Made by a program: the position numbers and the translations under genes. The notes below the pieces were generated by a model, which was not told the DNA's origin, did not search any database, and saw only the letters and a program-made list of their open reading frames with translations. A DNA stretch of 64,000 nt from Lacinutrix jangbogonensis (GTDB lineage: Bacteria; Bacteroidota; Bacteroidia; Flavobacteriales; Flavobacteriaceae). The DNA lies in the NCBI RefSeq assembly GCF_000797445.1, contig NZ_JSWF01000025.1, positions 276,879-340,878 of the forward strand. Reading direction: 5' to 3'. Of this stretch, positions 44,920 to 53,293 are shown piece after piece (position 1 is the first letter of the stretch; every line of letters begins with the position of its first letter).

Positions 44920-46677
44920 ATGAAAACTAACTTTAAATCGCTAAATCTTCTTTTAGCAGCCTTTTTTTTAATCAACTTAATAAGTGCTCAAATATTAACC
45001 GTAGATAGTGTTAATATTAATAGTACCAAAGCGTATAAAATTCCTATAAGTTTAGAAAACACGTCTTTTAAAACCTTTAACCTTGTGTTTGGTGTTAAAG
45101 ATACTTTGGTAAAAATAGAGGACATTAAACTGAGCGGTAAATTAGATGAATCGTTATTAAACTTTAAAGAAAAAAATGGAGAATACACCATTACGTATTC
45201 TGGTAAAGAAAATATTTCATTTTCAGAAAAAGAAAAACTACTGAGTTTAATTACAAGGAATGAAAGAAGTTATATCAATGAGAAAGTAATCGAATTTAAA
45301 TCAGTTAGTTTTTTAAAAAATGATAAAAATCTAGCTGTTAAACATATTGTACAGGCCTCAACCGCTTATAAAAAAGCACCTTTATTTACAAAGGACACCA
45401 TTGTTTTTGGTTTATTAATGCTTGCTCTTGGTCTCGTTTTTTTTACTGAATCTAAAGACACTGGGTTTTGGAGTAAATTCTATAAAATTGTTCCTGGTCT
45501 ATTTATAGCCTATATGTTTCCTGCTGTTCTTACAACATTAGGGCTTATTGCTCCAGAATGGGAGACTGTGGATAGCGTTAAAAATTTCACACATCATAAA
45601 ACAAGTTTATATTTTGTAGCAAGCCGTTTTTTATTGCCGGCTGCTTTAGTATTAATGACGCTGAGTATAGATTTAAAGGCTGTATTTAATTTAGGTTGGA
45701 AAGCGCTTATTATGTTTTTCACTGGAACTTTGGGTATTGTAATTGGAGGTCCAATTGCTATTCTAATTATTGGCTCTATATCGCCTGAAACTGTTGGAGG
45801 AGCAGATGCAGATTCCGTTTGGAGAGGTTTATCTACTCTTGCAGGAAGTTGGATTGGTGGTGGAGCAAACCAAACGGCAATGTTAGAAATTTACGAATAC
45901 AATCAAGCCAAATATGGAGCAATGGTTTTTGTAGATATTGTTGTTGCAAATGTATGGATGGCAATACTTTTAATAGGTATTGGCAAATCTGACAAAATAA
46001 ATAAATGGCTAAAGGCAGATAATTCTTCAATTGAAAAATTAAAAGAAAAAGTATCTACTTTCTCGAATAAAATAAAACGAAACCCGTCTTTAACTGATAT
46101 TATGATTATGGCTGCCATTGCATTTGGAACGGTTAGTTTCGCTCATTTATCGGCCGATTTCCTTGCTCCTTTTTTCGAAAACTTAGTCTCTAATATTTCA
46201 TCTCCTACCACAAGAAATATATTTACATTCTTAGGCTCTACTTTTTTCTGGATGATTAGCATATCTACCATAATAGCAATATTGCTCTCATTTACAAAAG
46301 CTAAAAATTACGAAGGTGCTGGAGCCAGCAAATTTGGTAGCGTATTTATTTACATTCTTGTAGCTTCCATAGGGATGAAAATGGACTTAACGCTCATTTT
46401 TGATAATGTTGGTTTAATAGCTGTTGGAGTTGTTTGGATGTCTATCCATGCTATACTATTAATAGTAGTTGCTAAATTAATAAGAGCACCTTACTTCTTC
46501 TTAGCCGTTGGAAGTCAAGCAAACGTTGGTGGTGCGGCTTCTGCCCCTATTGTGGCTTCGGCATTTCATCCATCTTTAGCAACCGTTGGCGTGCTATTAG
46601 CTGTGTTTGGTTATGCTGTTGGAACTGTGGCCGCTATTGGCTGTACAATTTTAATGGAATTAGCCGCTGCTAGTTAG
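44920..46677 (+). CDS. DUF819 membrane protein with an extra exported N-terminal domain
   Basis: The 585-residue product has two parts. Residues 1-24 are a signal peptide (ending LINLISAQ) and about 25-150 a beta-rich domain (AYKIPISLENTSFKTFNLVF, VKIEDIKLSGKL, NFKEKNGEYTITYSGKENIS). Its pattern of strands resembles cohesin-like modules. From about residue 160 onward it is a DUF819 protein with some ten spans: GSWIGGGANQTAMLEIY, GSQANVGGAASAPIVASAF, and a GYAVGTVAA end. DUF819 proteins are about 400 residues long and are thought to be transporters. The extra 150 residues would face the periplasm. Confidence 0.88.
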   Translation: MKTNFKSLNLLLAAFFLINLISAQILTVDSVNINSTKAYKIPISLENTSFKTFNLVFGVKDTLVKIEDIKLSGKLDESLLNFKEKNGEYTITYSGKENISFSEKEKLLSLITRNERSYINEKVIEFKSVSFLKNDKNLAVKHIVQASTAYKKAPLFTKDTIVFGLLMLALGLVFFTESKDTGFWSKFYKIVPGLFIAYMFPAVLTTLGLIAPEWETVDSVKNFTHHKTSLYFVASRFLLPAALVLMTLSIDLKAVFNLGWKALIMFFTGTLGIVIGGPIAILIIGSISPETVGGADADSVWRGLSTLAGSWIGGGANQTAMLEIYEYNQAKYGAMVFVDIVVANVWMAILLIGIGKSDKINKWLKADNSSIEKLKEKVSTFSNKIKRNPSLTDIMIMAAIAFGTVSFAHLSADFLAPFFENLVSNISSPTTRNIFTFLGSTFFWMISISTIIAILLSFTKAKNYEGAGASKFGSVFIYILVASIGMKMDLTLIFDNVGLIAVGVVWMSIHAILLIVVAKLIRAPYFFLAVGSQANVGGAASAPIVASAFHPSLATVGVLLAVFGYAVGTVAAIGCTILMELAAAS

Positions 46678-46730
46678 CATTTAAATAAATTTTACATCAT
46701 ATTTACGCTCTTAAAATTCTAAAATCACAC

Positions 46731-47429
46731 ATGCAAAAATTATTAGTCCTATTAAGTTTATGTTTTCTGTTTTCTTGCGGAAATGAAACGTCAGATTCCC
46801 TTATTGTAAAGGGAAACATTAAAGGTTTAAAAAAAGGTACGGTTTACTTAAAAAAAGCTAACGACTCAACATTGGTTATTGTTGATTCTATGCAAATTAA
46901 GGGCGATTCTAACTTCCAGTTGGAAAGCGCTATTGAAAGTCCTGAAATTTTCTATTTGTATCTAGATAAAAATGATAATGACAATAATAGAATTACTTTT
47001 TTTGGAGACAAAGGCGTTACAGAAATTAACACCTCTTTAAAACGTTTTAATTACGATGCTAAAATTAAAGGCTCTAAACAACAAGACATACTAGAAGATT
47101 ATATGCGTATGTCTTCAAAATTTAAAAACAAAAACTTAGATTTAATAAAAGAGAATTTTGAAGCCATCAAAGCTAACGATACCGCTTTGATAAGTCAAAC
47201 TGAAAAAAGTTTTAAAAGCCTTGAAAAACGAAAGTACCTTTACACAGCAAACTTTGCTATTAATAATAGAAATAGTGAAGTTGCACCATATCTGGCATTA
47301 ACAGAACTTTATAATGCGAACATAAAATTATTAGATCTTGTAAACGACACTTTAACTAGTACTATTAAAGCCTCTAACTACGGAAAAGAATTTCAACGTT
47401 TTATTGATAAAATAAAGAAGGAAGAGTAA
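46731..47429 (+). CDS. DUF4369 domain lipoprotein
   Basis: The 232-residue product has a lipoprotein signal (MQKLLVLLSLCFLFSC, lipid Cys at 16) and the DUF4369 pattern (LIVKGNIKGLKKGTVYLKK, DSTLVIVDSMQIKGDSNFQLESAIESPEIFYLYLD). In other Bacteroidota this domain forms the N-terminus of thioredoxin-like proteins. No thioredoxin domain or CXXC motif is present here; the C-terminal half is helical. It follows the DUF819 gene by 53 bases on the same strand. Role unknown. Confidence 0.85.
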   Translation: MQKLLVLLSLCFLFSCGNETSDSLIVKGNIKGLKKGTVYLKKANDSTLVIVDSMQIKGDSNFQLESAIESPEIFYLYLDKNDNDNNRITFFGDKGVTEINTSLKRFNYDAKIKGSKQQDILEDYMRMSSKFKNKNLDLIKENFEAIKANDTALISQTEKSFKSLEKRKYLYTANFAINNRNSEVAPYLALTELYNANIKLLDLVNDTLTSTIKASNYGKEFQRFIDKIKKEE

Positions 47430-47449
47430 ATTATAATTAATTATAATTT

Positions 47450-47496
47450 AAAAAACCACCTTTTAAGATTAAGATTCTTAAGAGGTGGTTTTTTTT
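47450..47496 (+). terminator. Terminator after the DUF4369 gene
   Basis: A long inverted repeat (AAAAAACCACCT with its complement, extended by an inner TTAAGA/TCTTAA) ends in a T run. Confidence 0.88.
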
Positions 47497-47513
47497 GTTT
47501 CAATATTGAGAAA

Positions 47514-47550
47514 ATAAAAAAAACCTCAATCACAAATGTGAATGAGGTTT
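47514..47550 (-). terminator. Terminator of the tRNA-Thr transcript
   Basis: On the minus strand AAACCTCA-TTCACA pairs with TGTGA-TTGAGGTTT and is followed by a T run, just after the tRNA 3' end. Confidence 0.8.
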
Positions 47551-47556
47551 AAAAAG

Positions 47557-47630
47557 AGCCGATGGAGGGACTCGAACCCACGACCTGCTGATTACAAATC
47601 AGCTGCTCTAGCCAGCTGAGCTACATCGGC
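47557..47630 (-). tRNA. tRNA-Thr (anticodon UGU)
   Basis: The minus strand folds as a cloverleaf. The acceptor stem GCCGATG pairs with CATCGGC. The D arm is GCTC..GAGC. The anticodon stem GCTGA pairs with TCAGC around the loop TTTGTAA (anticodon TGT), and the T arm contains GGTTCGAGTCC. The T stem has one mismatched pair. CCA is not encoded. It reads threonine ACN codons, mainly ACA. Confidence 0.95.
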
Positions 47631-47687
47631 CAAACGAGTGCAAATATAAATTTCAATTTTGTATTTGCAAACATTTTTTAATATTTT

Positions 47688-47954
47688 TTAAAGCTTATTT
47701 ATTCTCTCTATTAACTCAAGACCTTTAGTCTCTAGTTCTGAGTTAATTGCCTTAAAATGTGCTTTTTTATTTTCTACATCTTTTGCATTTACTTTAGCAA
47801 TTAAATCATCGAAAACCAAAATAGCTTCGTCAATAAGTTTTTCACTGCTTTTTGTGTCTTTACTTGAGTTTGTATATTCCCAAACGTAAACTGCTTCAAT
47901 AATGTCTCCTAAAACATAATTTATGTCTTTTTTTAGGTCTCTTTTATTTGCCAT
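47688..47954 (-). CDS. Small conserved helical protein
   Basis: The 88-residue product is entirely helical and charged (KKDINYVLGDIIEAVYVWEY near the N-terminus, then LIDEAILVFDDLIAKVNAK). It has no signal peptide or membrane span. It lies 27 bases downstream of manA and upstream of tRNA-Thr on the same strand, so it ends the idi-queD-manA cluster. I recognise it as the kind of small hypothetical found widely in flavobacteria, without known function. Confidence 0.75.
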   Translation of the reverse strand: MANKRDLKKDINYVLGDIIEAVYVWEYTNSSKDTKSSEKLIDEAILVFDDLIAKVNAKDVENKKAHFKAINSELETKGLELIERINKL

Positions 47955-47981
47955 AATAGTATTTTTTAATTTGACGCAAAA

Positions 47982-48956
47982 TTAAACATAAACTTCTAAT
48001 AACGTTGCTTTTTCTGCACTAATTTCAAAAGAAGTAATAGTTGCTGGTAGTAAAATAGTTTCGCCTTTAATTATTGTTTCTAAAGCATTCTCTGTTTTAA
48101 TACTTGCCTCTCCTTCTACACACATATAAATAATAAAAGAATCGTAGTTATTTGTTTTCTTAATGCTTTGGGCTTCTATTGGTAAATAATTTGTTGTAAA
48201 ATAGGGACAACTTACCATTTTATTAGATGTATTAGGTAACTTAGAATAAGCAGTCCTAAAATCATCTTTCATATTAAAGTCTATAGCATCTATTGCTAAG
48301 TCATTGTGTAATTCGCGCTCGTTTCCTAGATTGTCTACTCTATCCCAATCGTAAATGCGATAGGTTATGTCGCTTGTTTGTTGTATTTCTGCTAGCATAA
48401 CTCCTGCTCCAATAGCATGCACTCTACCAACTTCTATAAAATAACTGTCTCCTGTTTTTACAGTGTCAAAATTTAGAATTTTAGTTAAAGTCTTATTTTC
48501 TAAATGCTGTAAATATTCTTGAGATGTTACTTTTTGATTGAACCCAACTATTAAGTTCGCATCAGGCTCTGCTTGCATAACGTACCACATTTCGGTTTTC
48601 CCAAACGAATTATGTCTTTTTGCAGCAAGTTCGTCGTTAGGATGCAGTTGAATAGACAAATCTTCTTTAGCATCAATAAACTTAATTAATAATGGGAATT
48701 TATTACCAAAGGCGTTGTAGTTTTTATTTCCTAGAAAGTCTTCTTTATAAAACTCTAAAATATTTTTCAGGCTCTTACCTGCTAGTGCTCCATTTGATAC
48801 TATTGAAGTATCGCCTTCAACATTACTAATTTCCCAGCTTTCTCCTACATTAGGCAAATCAATTTTTTTATTAAGTTCTAAGCATAGTTTTGTGCCTCCC
48901 CAAATTTTCTCTTTTAAAATGGGTTGAAACTTTATAGGATAATTTAATTCTTTCAT
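47982..48956 (-). CDS. manA: Class I mannose-6-phosphate isomerase
   Basis: This enzyme interconverts mannose 6-phosphate and fructose 6-phosphate, feeding GDP-mannose synthesis. The 324-residue product has the short bacterial class I layout: KIWGGTKL near the N-terminus, LSIQLHPNDELAAK with zinc ligands, KTEMWYVM, GRVHAIGAGVMLAEIQQTSDITYRIYDW with another zinc His and the catalytic Arg, and a cupin C-terminus. It lies 3 bases after queD, so both are in one operon. Confidence 0.93.
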   Translation of the reverse strand: MKELNYPIKFQPILKEKIWGGTKLCLELNKKIDLPNVGESWEISNVEGDTSIVSNGALAGKSLKNILEFYKEDFLGNKNYNAFGNKFPLLIKFIDAKEDLSIQLHPNDELAAKRHNSFGKTEMWYVMQAEPDANLIVGFNQKVTSQEYLQHLENKTLTKILNFDTVKTGDSYFIEVGRVHAIGAGVMLAEIQQTSDITYRIYDWDRVDNLGNERELHNDLAIDAIDFNMKDDFRTAYSKLPNTSNKMVSCPYFTTNYLPIEAQSIKKTNNYDSFIIYMCVEGEASIKTENALETIIKGETILLPATITSFEISAEKATLLEVYV

Positions 48957-48959
48957 CTT

Positions 48960-49370
48960 TTACTCTCCAGAATAACTTACAAAATTACGAGGTGTTTCAT
49001 AAAGTGTAACTTCTAAATCTAGATGAGCATCTAACTTTGCATTTACTTTTTTATGAATGATTACGGCTATATTTTCTGCAGTTGGGTTAAGATTCTTAAA
49101 TTCTGGAACGTCTAAGTTTAAATTTTTGTGATCGAAAGCTTCTTCAACTTCAGTTTTAATAATATCTTTTAAGATTTTTACATCGATAACAAATCCAGTT
49201 TCTTGATCAATTTCTCCTGTAACGCTGGCTATCAATTCGTAATTGTGACCATGATAGTTGGGATTGTTACATTTACCAAATATTTCATTATTTTTTTGGT
49301 CGCTCCAATCTTTTCGATACAACCTATGTGCTGCATTAAAGTGTGCGCGCCTGCTAACTGTTACTTTCAT
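48960..49370 (-). CDS. queD: 6-carboxytetrahydropterin synthase (QueD/PTPS family)
   Basis: The 136-residue product shows the PTPS fold motifs: SRRAHFNAAHRLY with a zinc His, FGKCNNPNYHGHNYELIA with the catalytic Cys and two zinc His residues, and FDHKNLNLDVPEF, with a NPTAENIA helix. QueD makes 6-carboxytetrahydropterin from dihydroneopterin triphosphate, a step toward queuosine and other 7-deazaguanines. Its start overlaps the idi stop by 17 bases, which suggests translational coupling. The other queuosine genes are not in the window. Confidence 0.92.
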   Translation of the reverse strand: MKVTVSRRAHFNAAHRLYRKDWSDQKNNEIFGKCNNPNYHGHNYELIASVTGEIDQETGFVIDVKILKDIIKTEVEEAFDHKNLNLDVPEFKNLNPTAENIAVIIHKKVNAKLDAHLDLEVTLYETPRNFVSYSGE

Positions 49371-49890
49371 TCTTAATATTTATAAAATTATAAAACTTGT
49401 CGAAAATAATTTTAAACCAAGCAGTGTATAATTCCGGTTGTTCTTGTATATCTTTTTTTACATCTTCTAGTGGTTTCCATTTCCAAGCCTCAACTTCATC
49501 TGCATTAATTTTTGGAACACGATTATAATAACCTACCATAATATGATCTAATTCATGTTCTGTTAGTCCATTATCGAAAGGTGCTTTATAGATAAAAGAT
49601 GTTTTTTCTTCTAAAGGTGTTACAAAACCCATTTCTTCTTGCAAACGCCTCTTACCCGCTTGTAAATTACTTTCTCCTTCTCGCTGATGGCTGCAACATG
49701 TATTAGTCCATAAACCTGGAGAATGATATTTACTTAAAGCACGTTGTTGGAGCATTAATTCGTTTTTATCATTAAAAACAAAAACAGAGAAAGCACGATG
49801 CAATACACCTTTTTCATGGGCTTCCATTTTTGGCATTAAGCCTATTTGCTCATCTTTACTATTTACTAAAATTACTTTTTCTTCAGCCAT
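49354..49890 (-). CDS. idi: Isopentenyl-diphosphate delta-isomerase (type I)
   Basis: The enzyme interconverts isopentenyl and dimethylallyl diphosphate in isoprenoid synthesis. The 178-residue product has the Nudix-type fold with WTNTCCSHQREGE (catalytic Cys), AGKRRLQEEMGF (Nudix helix) and ELDHIMVGYYNR with metal-binding Glu residues. The length is normal. It is the first gene of the idi-queD-manA cluster and has a TAGATTTG box (49908-49915) just upstream. Confidence 0.94.
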   Translation of the reverse strand: MAEEKVILVNSKDEQIGLMPKMEAHEKGVLHRAFSVFVFNDKNELMLQQRALSKYHSPGLWTNTCCSHQREGESNLQAGKRRLQEEMGFVTPLEEKTSFIYKAPFDNGLTEHELDHIMVGYYNRVPKINADEVEAWKWKPLEDVKKDIQEQPELYTAWFKIIFDKFYNFINIKNESNS

Positions 49891-49907
49891 TTTTTATTAA
49901 ATGAAAA

Positions 49908-49915
49908 CAAATCTA
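49908..49915 (-). promoter_or_regulatory. -7 box for idi-queD-manA
   Basis: On the minus strand it reads TAGATTTG, a TAnnTTTG match, 17 bases before the idi start codon. No TTG at consensus distance. Confidence 0.45.
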
Positions 49916-50050
49916 CGAAATAGACATTATACTAATAAGTTTTTAAGTTTATTTTAATACAAAATACAAAGCCTTCATATTTATTTAATAAAATAATTAT
50001 AGTGATATGTTTAGTTTATTAAATATTGAGTTTTTATAAAAACGCTGAGT

Positions 50051-51057
50051 TCAACCCATAAGTGCAACACACTTATTTTTTAGGACTTCAATTGGGTTAT
50101 TATAATTAAACTTTCTAATGGGTCTGTAATTTAGTAATTTTTCTACTTCTTTTATTCTCTTGACAGATACTTCTCTAAGGTCTGTTTTCTTAGGAAAAAA
50201 CCTTCTTATCACACCTATTCTATTTTCCACTGTTCCTTTGTCTTGAGAGGTATAAGGTCTTGTAAAATATGTTTTTGCATTCACATCTTTTGCTATTTTA
50301 TGATGATAGGCAAACTCTTTTCCATTGTCAAATGTTATTGTTTTTATCCAAGATGCGCTAAAACCTGTAAGTCTTTCATTCATCTTTCTATAAACTTCAT
50401 CTGCATTTTTACTGCTGAGTTTTTCTATCATAGTAACCAATGTTGCTCTATCTGTCATCACTAGTAATGCTGATTTATGGTTACTGCCCATCATAAGGTC
50501 AACTTCTATGTCGCCAATGCGTAAACGTTTTCTACTACCTTGGGTCGCTTGTCAATACCCACACGACCAGTAATTGCAACACGTTTATCTTTGATATTAT
50601 TTCTCTTTTACCTCCTACCTGTGTGGCGTAGATGCTTATGTAATTTTTTAAAAGAGCTATGTTTTCTATGATTGCTATGCTTTGCAGTCCATATCCATTT
50701 ATAAATAGTTTCGTGGCTCACACAAACTTCTGATTCCTTACTAAGCCGCTTTGCTATGAGTTCAGGGCTCCATTTTTCATACTCCATCAAGCCAGCAATT
50801 CGCTTTTTGAGGGCTTCTGTCAATAGAATAGACTTGGGCTTATTGCAATGTCTTTGCTCAGTTTTTTGTTGAGCGTTCTTTGCTATATAATTACCAGCTG
50901 TTGTACCTCTACTTGGTGTGTTCCTCTTTAATTCTCTCGATACCGTGCTTTTATGAAAACCGATGATCTGCGCAATTTGAGTAATAGTTATTCCTGTCTC
51001 TAATAATACAGAGATTTGATACCTTTGTGACAAGGCTAATTGTTTATAATGTTTCAT
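50051..51057 (-). pseudogene. IS30 transposase pseudogene
   Basis: The 149-codon N-terminal piece (50608-51057) has the HTH_38 domain (YQISVLLETGITITQIAQII, STVSRELKRN) and the YEKWSPELIAKRL and VSHETIYKWIW segments. It ends at TAA after HTGRR. The same frame continues KRNNIKDKRVAITGRVGIDKRPKVVE, and a shift then leads into GDIEVDLMMGSNHKSALLVM and the 147-codon C-terminal piece (50051-50494) with TFDNGKEF, the DDE-type YTSQDKGTVENRIGVIRRFFPK and NYRPIRKFNY. One nonsense codon and one frameshift separate an otherwise complete transposase. Confidence 0.88.
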
Positions 51058-51072
51058 TCAAAACGAATATAA

Positions 51073-51126
51073 ATATTGAGCCTAAAATAGATGGGGCTAG
51101 CCCCATCTATTTTAGGCTCAATATTC
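51073..51126. repeat. Perfect 54-bp palindrome without a loop
   Basis: The left arm 51073-51099 and right arm 51100-51126 are exact reverse complements, with the centre GGGGCT|AGCCCC. It lies 16 bases upstream of the IS30 transposase start codon and directly inside the right terminal repeat. Transcripts entering from outside would form a long hairpin there. Confidence 0.95.
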
Positions 51127-51157
51127 GTGTTGCATTTATAACTTGAACTTAGAAACA

Positions 51158-51202
51158 AAAAAAAGCTCAATTCCAGGTTTCTGAAAATTGAGCTCTTTTT
51201 TG
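51158..51202 (-). terminator. Terminator of the OmpA-family gene
   Basis: AAAAAGCTCAATT-type arms (51158-51173 and 51188-51202) enclose a 13-base loop and are flanked by A and T runs. It ends the adhesin-PorP-OmpA cassette 33 bases after the last stop. Confidence 0.8.
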
Positions 51203-51234
51203 TTTTAAAACTGAAGTAATTAAAAGAAGTTATA

Positions 51235-53280
51235 TTACTGTTTTGTAATTTTAAAATTACTACGTCTGTTTAAATCGTGTTTATCTTCCGAACATTCTAC
51301 TCCATCTGCACATTCGTTTACTAATTGACTTTCTCCATAACCACGTCCTGTTAATCGATCGCGACTTATTCCTGCATTTACGATATAATCTATAGTAGAT
51401 ATGTTTCTTCTTGTAGATAAATCATCATTATACGCATCAGTGGCTCTAGAGTCTGTATGAGACTGCACATCTACATGAACCGTTGGATACGTTTTCATAT
51501 AAAATATTACTTTTTGTAATTCTCTTGTTGCATCTGGACTACGTATAAAATCTTTATCAAAATCAAAATAAATAATATTGATTCCTAAAATTGGATTTAA
51601 AAATGTTCCTGGAATATGAGGTCCTTCTGTTGGTGGATCTAATGGATCTAATTCTAAATCTAGATTTAACTCCAAACCTAATTCTAAATTTAGGCTTAAG
51701 TCTGTTTTAGGTGTTGTAACTCTTTTTTCGTCTGATGAGTATCTTACCTTTTCTCCACGCACTAGGTATTGTGTATTACAATCTAGTTTAAAATTAAAAT
51801 CAGCATCTTCAGCTACAGTAATTTGTTGTAATATATTTTCTCCTGTAGAATCAAATAAAGTTACAGTAGCATATGGTATTAAAGCTTTTGTGATTTTGTT
51901 TTTCACGACACCCTTTACTACTTGTTTACAGTCTGATGGGTGATATGTTCTAAAAGAATAGATATCGTCATCTCCTTTTCCGCCTGGTCTGTTTGATGAT
52001 AAGAAACCCTCATTAGTTACAAAATTTTCTAAATAAGCAAAATCATCATAAGAACTATTAAAAGGTTCTCCTAGATTTTCTGGCACTAACGTTTCGTTAT
52101 TGTCATATCTATTTTCAAAATCTCTAATCACATAAATATCAAGACCTCCTAGTCCTGGAAAACCATTGGAAGAGAAATATAAATCTCCTTTTTCATTTAT
52201 AAAAGGAAACGTTTCTTGGCCTTCTGTGTTAATTGTTATATCTAGATTAGTGGGTTCTCCAATTGTACCGTCTCTATTTAAATCTGCAACATATAAATCT
52301 GATTGTCCATTTGTTCCTGGCATGTCTGAGGCAAAATAAATTTTTGTACCATCTACATTTACAGAAGGATGCCCTACACTATACTCATCACTATTAAAAT
52401 GAACAGATTCTATTTCTCCCCATTCCCCAGTATCTTGTAACAAGGCTCTAAATAATTTTAACCTATTTGTTCCTTTATTATCATCTTTATATTTGTCATT
52501 AAAATAGTTGTTTCTTGTGAAAAACATAATTTTTTCATTTGGCGTAAATGAAGCTGAAGACTCATGATATTTAGAATTTATATCTGCATTAAATGCTTTT
52601 GCTTTTGAATAAGAACTATCATTTTTCTTTTTTGATGAATATAAATCTAGGAATGGCTGATCATTCCACATAAAATTTTTATCCTTACCTTTTTTACCTG
52701 CAGAACTATCTATTACTCTTCTTGATGATGCAAAAACAAGTTGCTTTTGATATTGAGCTGAACCAAAATCTGAATTAGGTGAATTTAAATCAAGGTTATA
52801 GATTTCTATATCGTTCTTTTTTTCTTCAATTTTTTTTATATAATCCTTGTTTGAGTTATAAGCAAGAGCTCTTAGATCACTTTCATTACTTGAATAGAAT
52901 TTATTCATCCATTCATCTGATTCTTCATAGTTTTCATTAACTTTTAGAGCTTGAGCGTATCTAAAATAGTATTCAGTATCTTCTTGATTATCATTCATGG
53001 TCATGAGCTCTCCATACCATTTTGCTGCATCTTTCATTTTATTATTAAAATAATATGAATTCCCGAGTTTTTGGTATACTTCTTCTGATTTGTAACCACT
53101 ATTGGCTAACTCCAATAAAAGCTCGGTAGATTTTATATAAGAAAATTTCTCGTACTCTATATTCGCTTTTCTTAAAGCAGAATTTTCAACCTTTGCTTTC
53201 TTATCCTCTTTATCTTGAGCATAAGTGCCTATAAAAGAAAAACTTAATAAAGTTATAAATATGAGTCTATATATTTTCAT
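51235..53280 (-). CDS. OmpA-family outer-membrane protein of the adhesin cassette
   Basis: The 681-residue product has a signal peptide (ending SFIGTYAQ) and TPR-like repeats at about residues 30-140 (KANIEYEKFSYIKSTELLLELANSGY). A PD40/WD40-like propeller follows at about 160-450 (KQLVFASSRRV, KIYFASDMPGTNGQSDLYVADLN, DLYFSSNGFPGLGGLDIYVI), then a carboxypeptidase-regulatory-like domain. A C-terminal OmpA domain (IIYFDFDKDFIRSPDATREL, VDVQSHTDSRATDAYNDDLSTRR, GYGESQLVN) binds peptidoglycan. This architecture (TPR-PD40-CarDB-OmpA) resembles PorE-like proteins linked to T9SS. The gene follows the PorP/SprF gene by 13 bases. Confidence 0.92.
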   Translation of the reverse strand: MKIYRLIFITLLSFSFIGTYAQDKEDKKAKVENSALRKANIEYEKFSYIKSTELLLELANSGYKSEEVYQKLGNSYYFNNKMKDAAKWYGELMTMNDNQEDTEYYFRYAQALKVNENYEESDEWMNKFYSSNESDLRALAYNSNKDYIKKIEEKKNDIEIYNLDLNSPNSDFGSAQYQKQLVFASSRRVIDSSAGKKGKDKNFMWNDQPFLDLYSSKKKNDSSYSKAKAFNADINSKYHESSASFTPNEKIMFFTRNNYFNDKYKDDNKGTNRLKLFRALLQDTGEWGEIESVHFNSDEYSVGHPSVNVDGTKIYFASDMPGTNGQSDLYVADLNRDGTIGEPTNLDITINTEGQETFPFINEKGDLYFSSNGFPGLGGLDIYVIRDFENRYDNNETLVPENLGEPFNSSYDDFAYLENFVTNEGFLSSNRPGGKGDDDIYSFRTYHPSDCKQVVKGVVKNKITKALIPYATVTLFDSTGENILQQITVAEDADFNFKLDCNTQYLVRGEKVRYSSDEKRVTTPKTDLSLNLELGLELNLDLELDPLDPPTEGPHIPGTFLNPILGINIIYFDFDKDFIRSPDATRELQKVIFYMKTYPTVHVDVQSHTDSRATDAYNDDLSTRRNISTIDYIVNAGISRDRLTGRGYGESQLVNECADGVECSEDKHDLNRRSNFKITKQ

Positions 53281-53293
53281 AATTAATTTTTTT

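Larger units (their letters stand above)
50049..51149 (-). mobile_element. IS30-family element, inactivated
   Basis: Terminal inverted repeats of 22 bp lie at 50049-50070 (starting GTTCAACCCATAAGTGCAAC) and 51128-51149, matching at 18 of 22 positions. The 1.1-kb length and an IS30 transposase on the minus strand agree. A perfect 54-bp palindrome lies between the transposase start and the right terminal repeat. I see no clear target duplication. It sits between the idi operon and the adhesin cassette. Confidence 0.87.
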
